DNA of 64,000 nucleotides, taken from Euborellia annulipes. Lineage: Eukaryota > Arthropoda > Insecta > Dermaptera > Anisolabididae. This document shows, in pieces, positions 1-11,740 of the stretch. The notes beneath the pieces were generated by a model. It did no database searches and had not been told where the DNA came from. It saw nothing but the letters and a program-made list of their open reading frames with translations. The DNA is taken from the NCBI GenBank assembly GCA_023213315.1, contig JAKCPI010016853.1, positions 30,160 through 94,159 of the forward strand, given 5' to 3'. Every line of letters begins with the position of its first letter. The stretch's first letter is position 1. A program made the translations under genes and the position numbers.

Positions 1-1022
1 GGGTTCGCATTTATCTATTTGTTTGCTGGCCGGTGAATGAAACTCATGAAATGGGCCGCTATTTACGTAAAGGCGATAAATCAATCCCCCCGTCCCTAAA
101 AAAAAAAAAAAAGAAAAAAGAGAAAAGAAAAGCAAGCAAACCCTCCATATGCCTGGTGTACGCGTATATATCGTATGCAAATGAGGTGGCCATCAGGCAA
201 CAGAAAAGCAGACTGCCTGCAAGCAAACAGACAAAAACAGCCAGCGACATACATAGCTAATCTTAAGCACTCGATTTTACTATAGTACTTTTGCTAAATT
301 CCACCCACGTTTTACTTTCTTAAATTTGCACCTAATTGCAGCCTGCTGACATTCGCTATTCTCCCTGAGGGTAACTAGGTAAGGGCGATAAGAACGATGA
401 GAGTGAGAGTAGGGAAGGGGTAAAGCCATACATCTGCGTGAGTCTATTTTATTTCCAGCCATAGTATATCATCAAATTTGCATATAAGCATTGAATAAAA
501 AGGGTTTTATTTTCAATTCTATTTCTGAATGCGTTCATGATTAAATAAAAAAAAAATATATATATATATATAAACTTTTTTATGATGGGAAGAGTTGTAT
601 TAATATTTCGACGACACAAAAAAAAAAGTTGCTTTGAAAACGCGTCACATTTATTATAATTTAAGGATTTGATTGTGTGGATAATGATTATAATACAGGG
701 TGGCTTTTCTGAACGCTTTTATCATTTTAAGATGAATGACTCATATTTATAAAAAAAGAAATTTAAATTAACATCGTACTTTGAAAGGTCTCTTCAATGT
801 TTTTTTTTTCCTTTTATTAAAATTAAAAAAATAAATAACGTAATAAATTTGTTTATTACTCACATGTTGTAGTTTTGCATTTGGAGAGGAGAGCAGGTCA
901 CTTCAGATGATTGTCGTTTGGTGACTTGCCAGCAACTGAAATAAAAGAATTAAAAATTAAACAATTGAAAGGCGATTATACTAAAAGGTATTAATACATT
1001 TATTGTAAAAATTTAGAACGTG
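1..1022. other. AT-rich DNA, no gene seen
   Basis: No coding region is supportable. The stretch holds an A-run near 100-118, a (TA)n run near 558-571 and several T/A homopolymers. The short reading frames have no recognisable domain. Confidence 0.6.
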
Positions 1023-1406
1023 TTACTTTCTCTAACCTATATATATGTTAATATATAGAGAAAGAAAGTATTGGATTCATGTCAAAAGTTCGATGTCGAG
1101 ATTTTGATGGATATACACGTTTTGAGGTCCTCTGAATCCAAAAAAGTGGTTTTCGCGACATGGTCTGTCTGTAGACAAAATAACTCAAGAACGAAAAGAG
1201 CTAGGAAGTTGAAATTTTATACTTAAGTAAGGTACCCCTTTGGCGCGTGACACGAAGCTTTTGACCAAATTCGGCCTAAGAGTACTAGTGCTTTACTGAT
1301 GTACTTTTTCAGTTTTTTTCGATCTTCTCAAAATTTGCTTCAAAAATTTTTATTAAAATTCAAAAATCAATTATTTTTTTAGATTCTCTTTTAAATGTAG
1401 GCCTAC
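1023..1406 (+). repeat. R1 repeat, 5' half
   Basis: It begins with the R1 5' hairpin (ACTTTCTC... / ...GAAAGAAAGT), then the module around TTCGATGTCGAGATTTTGAT, the short TCTGTCTGT tract and the TACTAGTGCTTTACTGATGT block, all in the order of the best copy at 39184. A MITE end begins at 1407, and I cannot find the rest of R1 beyond it. Confidence 0.8.
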
Positions 1407-1640
1407 CAAGGGCTGATACAAGGGGGGTAAAGGGGGTAATTACCCTCCCCCCTCCCCCCTAGATTTGAAAAAAAAAAAATTATTTTTAATGTAAAATTTT
1501 AAAAATTAATACTTAAAAATTTGATTTGTATTTATATTCTGGCAAACAAGTACAGGATGCGCCTTTAAATTACCGAAATTAAGAAAAAATTGTGTGCTGT
1601 GCGACCAGTTACACCAGGCCCCTTCCAAACATCTGCATGA
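1407..1640 (+). mobile_element. hAT-type MITE, CAAGGG subfamily, right end lost
   Basis: Its start and body match the intact element at 26409-26672, including AATACTTAAAAATTTGATTT and GTGTGCTGTGCGACCAGT. The C/G-rich right terminus is not found, so the copy is truncated or diverged. Confidence 0.65.
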
Positions 1641-2431
1641 GTGGCCCAGATGAATAAAACTGTTGAACGCCGATAATTCGATAAATGCAATATTCTCTCT
1701 CACTGCAGTCATAATGAGCAGAGTAGCCGAAAAATGACCAAATTAAATTAAAAACACCAAAAGCAATAATTTATTTAAACCAGTTATTATAGGCATAGGC
1801 AGATTCAAAGAACAATTTGGGGAGGGGGGATTTATTTTTTTACAAAATTTTCGATAATGATAAAAAAATGAGATTTGTTTAATAAAACAAAATACAATGA
1901 AATCACCATAAAATCTCGAAAATTAGAACGGGCAATCAAGGTATATAACTTTGAAGGATTAAACATGGAATGTCACCATTTAAAAAAATAACCTAATCAA
2001 TTTAAAATACATAAATTTAAAATTTTCTTATTAAAAAAAAAATAAAAAAACATTCTGGTGTTTTTTTGAGGAGGCAATATCCTAAATTCGCCAGCTGCTT
2101 GACTCCAGTAAGTAAGTACTGTAATGAACACAAAAAATTCCACTTTTTGAAACTGAAAAGAAGAAATTAGATCTTGTGCTATGATAATTTTTAAAACATC
2201 ATAAACTTATAGGGAACCCTTGTTTAATGAAAAAAGTTCTTAAAAACGATAACAAAATGCAAGTCAATAATAAATTAACAAAAAAAGACTAATAAAAACA
2301 AAGATTTCTGTTAATGTTAAATTTAATCCAAAATAATAGTCTATTTAGTAAGTTAATCTTATAATTTATTTCGACCTTATTTGATAATCTAAAGAAACTA
2401 TATCATTTTGAAATACAGTACACTATAAAAT
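1641..2431. other. AT-rich DNA, nothing recognised
   Basis: A G-rich patch near 1826 is surrounded by A/T-rich unique-looking DNA. No reading frame, RNA gene or known repeat is apparent. Confidence 0.5.
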
Positions 2432-2682
2432 TTAAAAAATTAAATTATTATACTGGCTGTGAGTATAACTAAAGTTGTGTGGAAAGGAGTCAGCCAAGGA
2501 AAATAAAAATAATATTTGTCGACGTCGAGCGCCCGTCGCGCTCTTCCTCGGGACAGTATGTGTCAAATGTTATAGATGGTAATGACCTCCGAGGAAGAGC
2601 GCGACGGCGCTGAAACGTGACAGAATAAATTGATTTTTTTTCCTGGTTCCTTTCCACACAACTTAGTTAAAAAATTAATTTA
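2432..2682 (+). mobile_element. Foldback element F1 with hammerhead-like core
   Basis: Direct repeats of 16 bp (15 match) at 2432-2447 and 2667-2682 bracket element 2448-2666. Inside the left repeat is the leader TACTGGCTGT. The arms pair from 2467 to 2668. The right arm reads CCGAGGA (2589-2595), stem AGCGC/GCGCT (2598-2602/2607-2611), then GAAAC (2612-2616), which resembles a hammerhead core with U4 changed to C. The left arm carries the inverted partner with the GAAAC part damaged. Confidence 0.7.
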
Positions 2683-3600
2683 TCTATGTAAATATATTCA
2701 ATTGCAGATAATGCAATATTAATAAAAAGAAGACTTGAAATTTGCATTAAATGGAGAAGATGGAAGAGATTGAATATTAGAAAGTAGTAAAAAAATAGAA
2801 AAGAAAAAAATGTAGGGAGGGGGTAGGGGTTATAATATAAAATATCTCAAAGTCATTTTTCATAAAAACTCAATTTCATTGTATCTACTTCAATTTAATT
2901 TAATTTAATATTTTTTTTTTTAATACCGTGTAATACTGTATTTTTGAATATTTTTTTTATAAATACTTAACATATCACGTGGAGTATTAAGAGAGTAAAG
3001 AGAAAGTTGTGTGACGTGTTTGGTTACACAAGAATTTTTGATTAACCATGGGGATGACTCGACAAAGTCTATCTACTAACGAAGGATTTCGAATTCCTTC
3101 TTGGATAATTTTATACACCCTTAATTTAAAAGAACTCAGGTAAAATAATTTTATATCAAATTTTTAAAAATCTTTACAAAATATTATATAATATATATAT
3201 ATATTATATAGTGTTATAAAATTCGTCTAACCCAAACAATTTTTTGAAATTTAATTAAGTACTATGGATGACTTTAACAATTATGCATGCAGGGAGAAAA
3301 ATAGCGAAAGGTCTATAATTTGGTCATTTGGGTGGCCTAACTTCCAGTAAGCAAAAAATTCAACTTAGGCGCTTTTTTTACTATTAATATAATCAATTTT
3401 TTTATAACAAATTTTAGCGTAATTGTTTTTATCTTTTCATATATGATTTTAAAGATATATATATTATATTTTAGTCCTATGATTTCTAAAACTTATGTTC
3501 AGAATAATCTGAATATCGATGAGGTATTCCTGCTAGAACTAGAATATATTGAAGGAAAAAAGCTACATTCACACCAACAAATATAATAATAAACTGAATC
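2683..3600. other. AT-rich DNA, nothing recognised
   Basis: A G-rich patch near 2815-2830 and a TA-rich stretch at 3182-3212 are the only structures seen. A weak trace of the R1 end lies near 3000-3045. Confidence 0.5.
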
Positions 3601-3601
3601 T

Positions 3602-3945
3602 TTAAAAAAACATCTGGTGTGACGAGCACAGCACACAACCTTCTCTTATCTTCGGTAATTGAAAATTGTGTTCTAAAGTTTTACATTTCCCTCCCTCAGA
3701 TCCTTCCTGTAACTCTGGCCAATCAGCAAGAGAACAGGCACATACATATAGGGACAAGAAGTCAGCTCCTAGCGCTTTATATACGGTATAGTAATGATGA
3801 TTCTTATTTTCGCGTTTCAGTATAAAATTACAACCTTGTAGCTCATTTTCTTCATGCTTTATTTTGAACACTGAGACAGACCATTTAGTGAGATCCACTT
3901 TTTTGAGCACAGGGGACTTGTATTTTCATCAAAATCTCGACATGG
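3602..3945 (-). repeat. R1 repeat, decayed and internally deleted
   Basis: The R1 3' hairpin half (CATCTGGTGTGACGAGCACAG) is followed, after a deletion, by the reverse complement of the R1 5' module (CATCAAAATCTCGACATGGA near 3927). The middle of R1 is missing. Confidence 0.65.
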
Positions 3946-4063
3946 AATATTTTATTCTTTGCTATTGATTCTGGCCTATTCATTTGTCGCTTGGTTATTT
4001 AAATGTATATGTTTATAAAACTTTCAAACTCCTTTTCTCGAATTATTCAATTTCGGACCAGGG
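3946..4063 (+). repeat. Copy of a repeat segment also at 40372-40470
   Basis: About 100 bp, including GCTATTGATTCTGGCCTATT and the segment ending CGAATT.TT.AATTTCGGAC, match 40372-40470 closely. The copy breaks off where a MITE end begins at 4064. Confidence 0.7.
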
Positions 4064-4275
4064 ACGGATTAAAGGGGTGGGCGGAGGGGGCCCCACCCCG
4101 AGAAAAAATTGAAAAGGTTTTAAAAACTAGTTATTCAAAGAAATTTTTAATCTAAAATATATTATTATATTTATTTTAAACTCTCAATTTTAAGTCTCAA
4201 ATCACCTTATTTAAAAAATTTTCATCCCCCGAGAGGCCCTCCTTTAAATTGAATTTTCCAACCAGCCGCCCCCAC
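4064..4275 (+). mobile_element. hAT-type MITE, left end with degraded right end
   Basis: It starts CAGGGACGGATTAAAGG with an adjoining G/C-rich tract, like the other short elements here. It interrupts the repeat at 3946-4063. No clear right terminus or flanking duplication was found. Confidence 0.5.
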
Positions 4276-4400
4276 CGGGTTCGCATCCCATCCCATCCCA
4301 TGCGACAAAAATTTATTTAAATTGAATTGGCTACCAATCAATTTAAATAAATAGGGACGGGGTCTAAATGGCCTTTAATGCCGACCAAAAAAGCCCTAAA
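4276..4400 (+). repeat. SINE tail with box-B-like motif
   Basis: GGGTTCGCATCCC (4277-4289) resembles a tRNA box B. It is followed by a palindromic TTTAAATTGAATTGG block and the tail motif GTCTAAATGGCC...TGCCGA that recurs at 10228 and 48555. The tRNA-like box A half is missing. Confidence 0.55.
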
Positions 4401-4450
4401 ATAAAAAAAACCGCCCACACCGATAAAATTGCATTAATCCTCCGAAGGCG

Positions 4451-4694
4451 ATATGAGGCGTTCAGAAGCCAACATGACTAACTCCAAAAAGTGAAATTTT
4501 TCAGTTATAAGCAGTTAAAGTTATTTATAAAAAAAACTCAACAATGTATATTGAATATTTTAAAGTAACTCATTAGTTTATTTACAATCAAGAGTAGCCT
4601 TTTAAAACTGCATTGGGATTTAGGAAAAAACCATATTTATGTACATTTGAAAAAATATTGGAATTAGTCGGTTTGGCTTCTGAACGCCTCATAT
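4451..4694. repeat. Inverted-repeat element, about 40 bp arms
   Basis: ATATGAGGCGTTCAGAAGCC at 4451 is inverted at 4675-4694, and pairing continues imperfectly through GACTAACTCC / GGAATTAGTC. No flanking duplication is clear. No protein is encoded. Confidence 0.65.
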
Positions 4695-5218
4695 ATAGGT
4701 AAAAGAAATTATTTATATATTAATTTACAAGTGTTGGCCTCAGGCCTCAAGCCATTTTTGACACCGATATAAGAAAGTAATGAATTTAAAAAAAAAATTA
4801 ATTTATGAAATTTTGATCAGATAAAAAAATGCTGCTGCCTGATGATCGTATATTTTTAATGAGAAGTATCAAAAGCTTCTAATCATCCAAAATGATAGAG
4901 AAAAAAATCAGGAAAATTAATTATTAGGGTTTTAATGATAATTTTCTAAAGGACGTTCTTTTATACAGTAGAGGGGAACCTGAAAGGACTGGGATGATGA
5001 TGAATCAACTGCATCCTTTGGCAACCCTCCTCGAGCTCTTTTATCCCTCTATGAATGCATTTGGATCCTCTCTCTTGATAATCCGCCCAATGATTTCAAG
5101 ATCGTCGAATATTCTATTTCATCACGATCAATTATATAGTGAGGGTTGCTGTATCTCGTGGATTAATTTTCTAATATATTATTTTATGTCGCTTTATAAA
5201 ATGTTCACTAAATAAATT

Positions 5219-5604
5219 GATAATATCAGTGGCGCAACCAGGATTTGCTCCTGGGGGGGGGTTCCGGGGGGGCTGATCTCAAATATTTTTCTGTGAAATT
5301 TTTTTTTCGCAGAACCGAAGTTTTTTTGCCTTGCGGGGAAATTTTTTCCAGTCCGTAAAAATATTTTTACCTTTTTTTTAGAGACGCTAAATTTTTGCCG
5401 CCCCGTGGAACCAAATTTTTCCCCATGTGCCGCCCGCGGAACCAATTTTTTTCCATGCGCCGCCCGCGGAATATTTCCTCTTTTGCGGAACCGAAATGAT
5501 TATACTTTTTCTTTTCTATTTGTAATATATATATTTTGATTTTTTTTATCTCCTGGGGAGGGTTAAAACCCTAAACCCCCCCCTGGTTGCGCCTATGATA
5601 ATAT
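5219..5604 (+). mobile_element. hAT MITE (5227-5596) with perfect 8 bp duplication
   Basis: Termini CAGTGGCGCAACCAGG and CCTGGTTGCGCC are inverted, and the flanking octamer GATAATAT is identical at 5219-5226 and 5597-5604. An 8 bp duplication with a CAGTGGCG-type end is the hAT signature. The interior has no transposase and contains G and C runs. Confidence 0.85.
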
Positions 5605-6079
5605 TAATATATCGTTGGAGAAATTATTTAATTTAAAATGTTGATTTAGATTTTTATATAAGTAGTCGGTGTTTCGGTGCTTTTTCAGGAAAGTTAATGT
5701 TTTTTTATTTCTACGGTGTAATAATATTTATTTTCTTATAGTGTAGACTATCTTATTCATAAAAGTGTTTTCTTTGTTTTAAAGTGGAACTTTTATTTGA
5801 TGGCCTCAAATTTTTTCGCTCCTCTATCAGCATGTCGCGTTACAAGCCGTCAAAGTTCGTGACGCTACATGCCATGACGTCACAAGCCGTGACGACAAAA
5901 ATAAGTTGAAATTGAATATAGCCTATATGACGAATTATAAAAAAAATAATTGTGAGATTTAATTATTCAATTTTTTAATTGATAAAATATAATTTTTAAA
6001 ATAATTTAAAATGATTCAAATCTTCAATCACTAAATAAATATTGTTCTCAGTTTTTAACATGCGTCTATTGATTTCCCA
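5605..6079. other. Unique AT-rich DNA
   Basis: No gene or known repeat is recognised. A small cluster of CGTGACG / CATGACGTCA-like direct and inverted motifs lies at 5845-5900. Confidence 0.5.
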
Positions 6080-7270
6080 TTACACTAGTCGACAAAAATG
6101 AACTTTTTTTCTTTCACAAGAATGAAGATATGAAATTCTAGAAGTATTTTTCATACTGAATTCAAATATCAATTCAGTTTTTCCCCATCAGGCACAGTTT
6201 TAGAGATATAGAGCAAAATAGATTTTAGTCGAAAATGGGCTCTAAAACGACTTTTATTTAGAATGTTCAAATTATTTTTAACGCCGCACCCCGTCAAATT
6301 ATGCAGATAGTTAGAATACATATAAATTTTAAGTTTCATCCCAATCGGAGGTCATTTAGACGTGCCGCAAACGGCTTAAAGTTTTAAAAAATCGAAATTT
6401 TCAAGATTTTTTTTTGCTTTGGTCACCCCTAATACAATTTTAGAGATCCCTGAATGAAAAAAACATATATGTACGATATTCTATAGTTCTTTGGCTTTCT
6501 AAAAAGCATTCATTCGTAAAAATCTGTTAAATATTAACGAAATTATTAATAAAAACGTGAGCAAAGAAAAACACAAGTACACTCACTGGTCGAAAAAAAT
6601 GGACCTCTTGTTCTTTTAGAAGTATAAAGAAAGATATGAGATTCAAAAAATATTTTTTTTTTAATAAAATATAATAAAGTTAGGGCCCGTGACACGATGC
6701 TCAGAGAGGATACATTAGCTTCTCGTGGATAGGGTTCGCTTTTTAATTCAATTGAAGTCCATTTTTTTCGACCAGTGAGTGTACTTGTGTTTTTTCTTTG
6801 CTCACGTTTTTATTAATAATTTCGTTAATATTTAACAGATTTTTACGAATGAATGCTTTTAGAAAGCCAAAGAACTATAGAATATCGTACATATATGTTT
6901 TTTTCATTCAGGGATCTCTAAAATTGTATTAGGGGTGACCAAAGCAAAAAAATCTTGAAAATTTCGATTTTTTAAAACTTTAAGCCGTTTGCGGCACGTC
7001 CTAAATGACCTCCGATTGGGATGAAACTTAAAATTTATATGTATTCTAACTATCTGCATAATTTGACGGGGTGCGGCGTTAAAAATAATTTGAACATTCT
7101 AAATAAAAGTCGTTTTAGAGCCCATTTTCGACTAAAATCTATTTTGCTCTATATCTCTAAAACTGTGCCTGATGGAAAAATTCTAACTACATATCTGAAT
7201 TCAGAATAAAAAAATGTACTAAATTCACTTATCAGATTTCTTGTGAAAAAAACCTTGTCGACTAGTGTTA
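6080..7270. mobile_element. Long inverted-repeat element, 1185 bp
   Basis: The left arm (6083-6607) and right arm (6754-7267) are reverse complements over about 515 bp with few mismatches, around a roughly 145 bp spacer. The outer ends are CACTAGTCGAC / GTCGACTAGTG and the flanks are TTA on both sides (6080-6082, 7268-7270). A second possible terminus, CACTGGTCGAAAAAA, lies at the inner end of each arm. The 3 bp TTA flank suits a PIF/Harbinger-like target duplication, and TA would suit Tc1/mariner. There is no transposase. The transcript would be one very long hairpin. Confidence 0.85.
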
Positions 7271-7631
7271 TCATTCCCATTTTCCAATTATTAAGTTAAG
7301 ATTAAAAACTCTATTTTAATACCCTTAATTGAACAATTTTCTGAAAATTTTCAGTTAAACGCCTACGATCCGAAAAAAGTTTCACTTGCATCGTGGTTTC
7401 ATAAAACCACACTATGATTTTTTAACTACGGGCCCATTTTTCCCCTTTTTTTTCTATTTTTTGTATCTTTTAGTAATATATTTATTAATATAGTAAACTT
7501 TACTACAGTCACTGAGTAAAAATACATCAATAGTTTTTTTAGTTTTAGTATAGGGTAATTTCTTTGGTTAATCTCAATCTACACCCTACACCCCCTAGCC
7601 AATCACGCGGCACCCTTAGGTGCCGGGAGTC
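7271..7631. other. AT-rich DNA, nothing recognised
   Basis: A short inverted repeat, CATCGTGGTTTCATAAAACCAC, lies near 7391-7412. No gene is seen. Confidence 0.45.
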
Positions 7632-7650
7632 ACCCGTTGGGAACCACTGC
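7632..7650 (-). mobile_element. hAT right terminus, solitary
   Basis: CCCGTTGGGAACCACTG is the reverse complement of CAGTGGTTCCCAACGGG, a classic hAT end, and matches the left end at 61320. The partner left end was not located. Confidence 0.55.
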
Positions 7651-8593
7651 TATAGATATAGATTTAGGGTTTCAAGCTCTGCTCAGGTAACTCATTGCTT
7701 TTTCCCACTTTTTTGATTATTTAGTTAAAATTTCAATTTAATAAACACTATTTACCTTCTTTTTAGTGCATTCTGATCTTGTGATAAAAGCAAATATATA
7801 ATTTATAAACATTAAATTTTATATATTAGAAAGATGAGACTAAAAAATGAATCTCTTTGAAAAAAATAGAATTTTTCCCCTGGAACAATAAAAGTTCCGA
7901 TCTCACTGATCTGTGCAGACAGAATGGAGAGAGAAAGAGAGCCAGCCATTGTCTGTGAGAGGCCAGTAGAACAATTGTACCCCGACCCTCTCTCTCTGCA
8001 TGAATCAGATTATTCCTCTTGAGGGCACCAGGCTGTCATTAAATTCCTTTATGGATGTCGGAAAAAGACATTCAATCGTTGACAGAACCGCCTTTCTGTT
8101 TTGCCAGGAGATTTTCCGAGGCTCATTACAATCTCTCAACCCTTTTTAATTGACGTTAATAAGGGGTTTGAAAATTTCGTTAATGAATATATATCAATCG
8201 AACAATTAAAAGAGTTTTTGCATAAATACACTTGCTGTTATAATGCTATCAATTAGGGGATATCCGTTCTAGATCATTTACAAATCGCCCTTTTTCAACC
8301 TTTCCTATTCGAGATATTACAAATTAGCTTATTTATATTCACTTTAATGAATAATAATTCGCATATATAATATATTGATAGCTTTTTTAGATAGAGTAGT
8401 GACCTAAAGAACTGGATTCTTGAATTAAAATTGCTATCAGCCCCGTTGTATTGTCTTAATAAAATAATAATGTCTCTGCTCGTTGATTTTAGAGATTTAT
8501 TTTAAATAAGCACATGCCAATTGATTAAAATAAATTTGATAATTACAAATATATTAAAATTTAAAAAATTTGTGTTTAAAGGGAAGCTAGCTA
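7651..8593. other. Unique DNA with a GC-richer segment
   Basis: The part at about 7905-8140 is noticeably more GC-rich and less repetitive than its surroundings, with GA-rich and CT-rich patches. It may be a conserved non-coding element, but nothing in it is recognised. The rest is AT-rich. Confidence 0.4.
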
Positions 8594-8826
8594 GCCCTCG
8601 GGGCTTGGTGTAGAAGTTAGCGTGCTAACCTCATATACCAAACGTCGCGGGTTCGGACCCCAGGCAGTCCGATGATTTTATTTAAGCCAATTGGATTCCA
8701 AATAAGCTTAAATAAGAATGTCTGGACCCCATATATGTATATTAAATCAATAACGGTTATCGTAAATGTCTTATATGGCCTGAGTTGCCGAAAAGGCAGT
8801 GCGAGTGTGAGTGTGAATGAGAAAAA
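8594..8826 (+). mobile_element. tRNA-derived SINE (SINE1), copy a
   Basis: The head has a box-A-like TTGGTGTAGAAGTTAGCG and box B GGGTTCGGACCCC. It is followed by a hairpin (TTTAAGCCAATTGGA... / ...AAGCTTAAATA), then the tail TATATGGCCTGAGTTGCCGAA and a GTGAGTGTGA run. It is non-coding. RNA polymerase III transcription and mobilisation by a partner LINE are inferred from the class. Confidence 0.85.
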
Positions 8827-9878
8827 TTAATTTTTCAAAATCTTAAACTCCCGATAATGCGTGCCAAATCGTCGGTACCGTGGCGATACGAATTATCGGA
8901 GTTTTACTGTATAACTACTCAAGGTTAATGTTCTAAGAGATTAATTTATTTCACTGGCTACCATAATAAAGGCGTATAAATGCCAAAATAGACGCTCAAA
9001 ATTCTATTGAATAAGACGAGCAAACGGACTGAATGATAGGAGCTTGAGAATTTTACATAAAGTTTAATTATATTAAAAGTAATTTATTTGAATGAGTATT
9101 GATATTCGTTCTTTTCTAAAGGAGTAAGTACATTATAACATATAGGATATTTATACAAGGGATATGAAGTAAAGCCCTTTTTATTTATTTTCCACACTTC
9201 AATTTCAATTCGCATCTCTTTTGTATCTTCCCCTTATTTTTATTTATATTAATAATAACCCTTCCCATTCTTTACACAAAAACCCATTCTTCGAGGATTA
9301 ATTCTATCCGAGTGACGCTTTGGTTTTCTCTCTAAACTAACAAGTCCTATTGGATACAAAAAAAAAAACGAATGTTTTTTTTTCCTCCAGAACCAGAACC
9401 TACCAGAACATTAAATTCCCTTGGAAAGATCTCTTTGATAGGAAAATTGGAGTATTTAGATATTCCTCAGAATTTGAATTTGCTACCAGTGTGCTTTTAC
9501 AAATTAATGGGAGGGCCAAATCAACCCCTTTTTTAGGAGGACCCTCTTTTTTTAAGCCCACATGTTTCAAATCTTGAGGGGGAAAAAAGGGTGTTTGAAG
9601 GGATAATTTTATAGAGAATAAAATTGTGCATAGAAAATCATATCTATCTATGCGGATGACTAATCAGAGTGGCTTTGCGGGAAAATAAAAAACAACGTTC
9701 CCAATAGGCCTTAAAAAGTATATAGAAATAAAATACAAATAGGTTAGTTATATTAGTCATAAATAATAAATAAAATATTGTATTTAAATAATGGTTGAGT
9801 GAGAATGAAAGTGCAGCGGCTTTTACTAGGATAAAAATAATTTTATTTCATATGAGTCGGCTTTCCTTAGAATGATAT
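8827..9878. other. AT-rich DNA, nothing recognised
   Basis: A short inverted pair, CTCCGATAATTCG / CCCGATAATGCG, lies at 8850-8902. The 75-codon frame at 9350-9577 is low-complexity and without a domain. Confidence 0.45.
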
Positions 9879-10178
9879 GAACAATTTGTTTGTAGATGGC
9901 CGTAAGGATGATCAATTTAATTATAAGGACCGTCACCCAAAAAATAAATACTTTTCTGTATTATCAGTTTATTTGTAAATATTTCACCCCACTGATATGG
10001 AATCATCTTCAGTACAATCAACAGTAACAGCAAAAGTGACGATTTGCAAAACATCTGTTGAATGTACTGAAGATGATTCTTTATCACTGGGGTCGAAACA
10101 TTTACAAATAAACGGATAATACAGAAAAGTATTTATTTTTTGACCGACGGTCCTTAGAATTAAATTGAACAATTTGTT
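9879..10178 (+). mobile_element. Foldback element F2 with hammerhead-like core
   Basis: An identical 12 bp repeat (GAACAATTTGTT) flanks element 9891-10166. The leader reads GATGGCCGTAAGG. The arms pair from 9912 to 10168. The right arm has CTGAAGA (10067-10073) and GAAAC (10095-10099); the left arm has the inverted, mutated partner near 9985-10015. No protein is encoded. Confidence 0.7.
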
Positions 10179-10204
10179 ATCGAAACATTGTAATGTTTAA
10201 TCTT

Positions 10205-10275
10205 TAACAAAGGTTAAAAATAAATAGGGACGAGGTCTAAATGGCCTCAGATGCCGAAAAAGACATTAAACAAAT
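10205..10275 (+). repeat. SINE tail fragment
   Basis: AATAGGGACGAGGTCTAAATG with GCCTCAGATGCCGAAAAAG repeats the tail seen at 4340-4390 and 48545-48590. No head is present. Confidence 0.6.
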
Positions 10276-10280
10276 TTAAA

Positions 10281-10850
10281 TAAATAAATGTTAATTGCTT
10301 TAAGTTGTGGCTGTGATGTGATAATAGAGGAATGAAGATATCAGCCAAATTGGAATGCTCAAGGTTCAATAAAACTCCCAGAATAAGACGTTTCGGCCTG
10401 AATTTATTTAGCCATCTTCAGTTATTGAAAATTATACAATACACTTAATCCAAAGCGCACATGTGATTGAACCAGGATTTGTCCATAATAAAATTTATTT
10501 GCTCTATACAAGGAAGGAAGCAGGAGCAGGCAAAAATTGAAGCCTCCGATTTTATTACAATTAATGACGTCTCAATAATACTTCATTGTTTATTTGCTCT
10601 ATACAAAATTATATGGCTCCTGTATCTCTTTCTGATCTAGGGCACAGAAGCCATATAATTTTGTATGAAGCAAATACATTTTATTAAGGATAAGTCCTGG
10701 TACAATCACATGTGCGCTTTGTGTATAATTTCCAATAATTGAAGATGCCCAAATAAATTCAGGCCGAAACGTCTTATTGTGGGAGTTTTATTGAACCTCG
10801 AGCATTCCAATTTGGCTGATATCTCCATTCCTCTATTATAAATAAATGTT
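10281..10850 (+). mobile_element. Foldback element F3 with hammerhead-like core
   Basis: A 12-13 bp repeat (TAAATAAATGTT, 10281-10292 and 10839-10850) flanks element 10293-10838. The repeat is low-complexity, so this is weaker than the other flanks. The leader has GTTGTGGCTGTGATG. The arms pair from 10321 to 10839. The left arm (minus) carries CTGAAGA, GGC/GCC, GAAAC at 10421-10390; the right arm (plus) carries TTGAAGA ... GAAAC at 10739-10770. The loop has a further inverted pair around CAAAATTATATGGCTCCTG. Confidence 0.75.
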
Positions 10851-11505
10851 GCATAATTAAACATTCAGCCTATTTCACAAACATCTTTTTCGTTTTACAA
10901 TAATATGGTAATATTATCAATATATTTCTCGATTCTAATAGAAGACGCTTTATTTTAAGAAGATGGAAATAAAAACCATATATCAAAAATCGCTTGAATA
11001 AAACAAAAATTTTATTTATTAGCCTATACCTTTTTATAAAAGTAGAATTTTCAAATTTGTGCATTTAAATAAATTAAAATGTGTTAACATATTTAAAAAA
11101 AATTGTGGTTATTTCATGAATTATTTATTTCTGGATGATGATATTTTGAAACAATCCATCTTGTAGGACCCCTGAGTTTGTGGAAACCTTTAAGAAATAA
11201 ATCAAAAAGCCATGTTTTGCACCCCTTTTCTTTTTAAATTATTTAAATTAATTTTGAAGTCATATAAACTCTGTTCTGAAATTTTTAAATTAATATACTC
11301 GAAATGAATTTTATCGCTCAGGACGGAAAGCGGGCTATGGATCTAGGTCTATGGATTAGATTACTTCGTCAAGAGATAAGAGTTTATTAATTTTTAATAA
11401 AATTATAGTCTTTAGGTACAGGTTCCCCCTCCAGAGCAAATAGGCCTATATTAAAAGACTGGTCCGCGGGCCAACAGGGTTCAAGGAGAATTAAATTACA
11501 TTTCG
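10851..11505. other. AT-rich DNA, nothing recognised
   Basis: No gene or repeat family is recognised apart from a TAGGCCTA palindrome near 11441. Confidence 0.5.
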
Positions 11506-11740
11506 CAAAATAATCTATATATATAATAGCGGAGTGTCCGTCTGTCTGTCTGCGAGGACCTTATGGAGTGTCCAGGAAAAATACTCGAGTCCCGAAATTC
11601 CTATAACTTTTTGAGTTATTAATTCCTAAAGTTACGATTTCTCCCATAGGAAATGTATAGAGAAAAATTAATGTATTGTTTGCATTTATGTATCCTATGA
11701 ATGTAAACAAATCCTCAAGCAGACACTGAATTGGAATACG
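11506..11740 (+). repeat. Helitron-like 5' end (family R5), copy a
   Basis: TCTATATATATAATAGCGGA and GTCCGTCTGTCTGTC recur inverted at 61172-61285, with GGAGTGTCCAGGAAAAA and the ACTCGAGTCC block. A TC start with a GTCTGTCTG tract is typical of many arthropod Helitron-type repeats, but I see no CTRR end or coding part, so the class is inferred. Confidence 0.5.
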
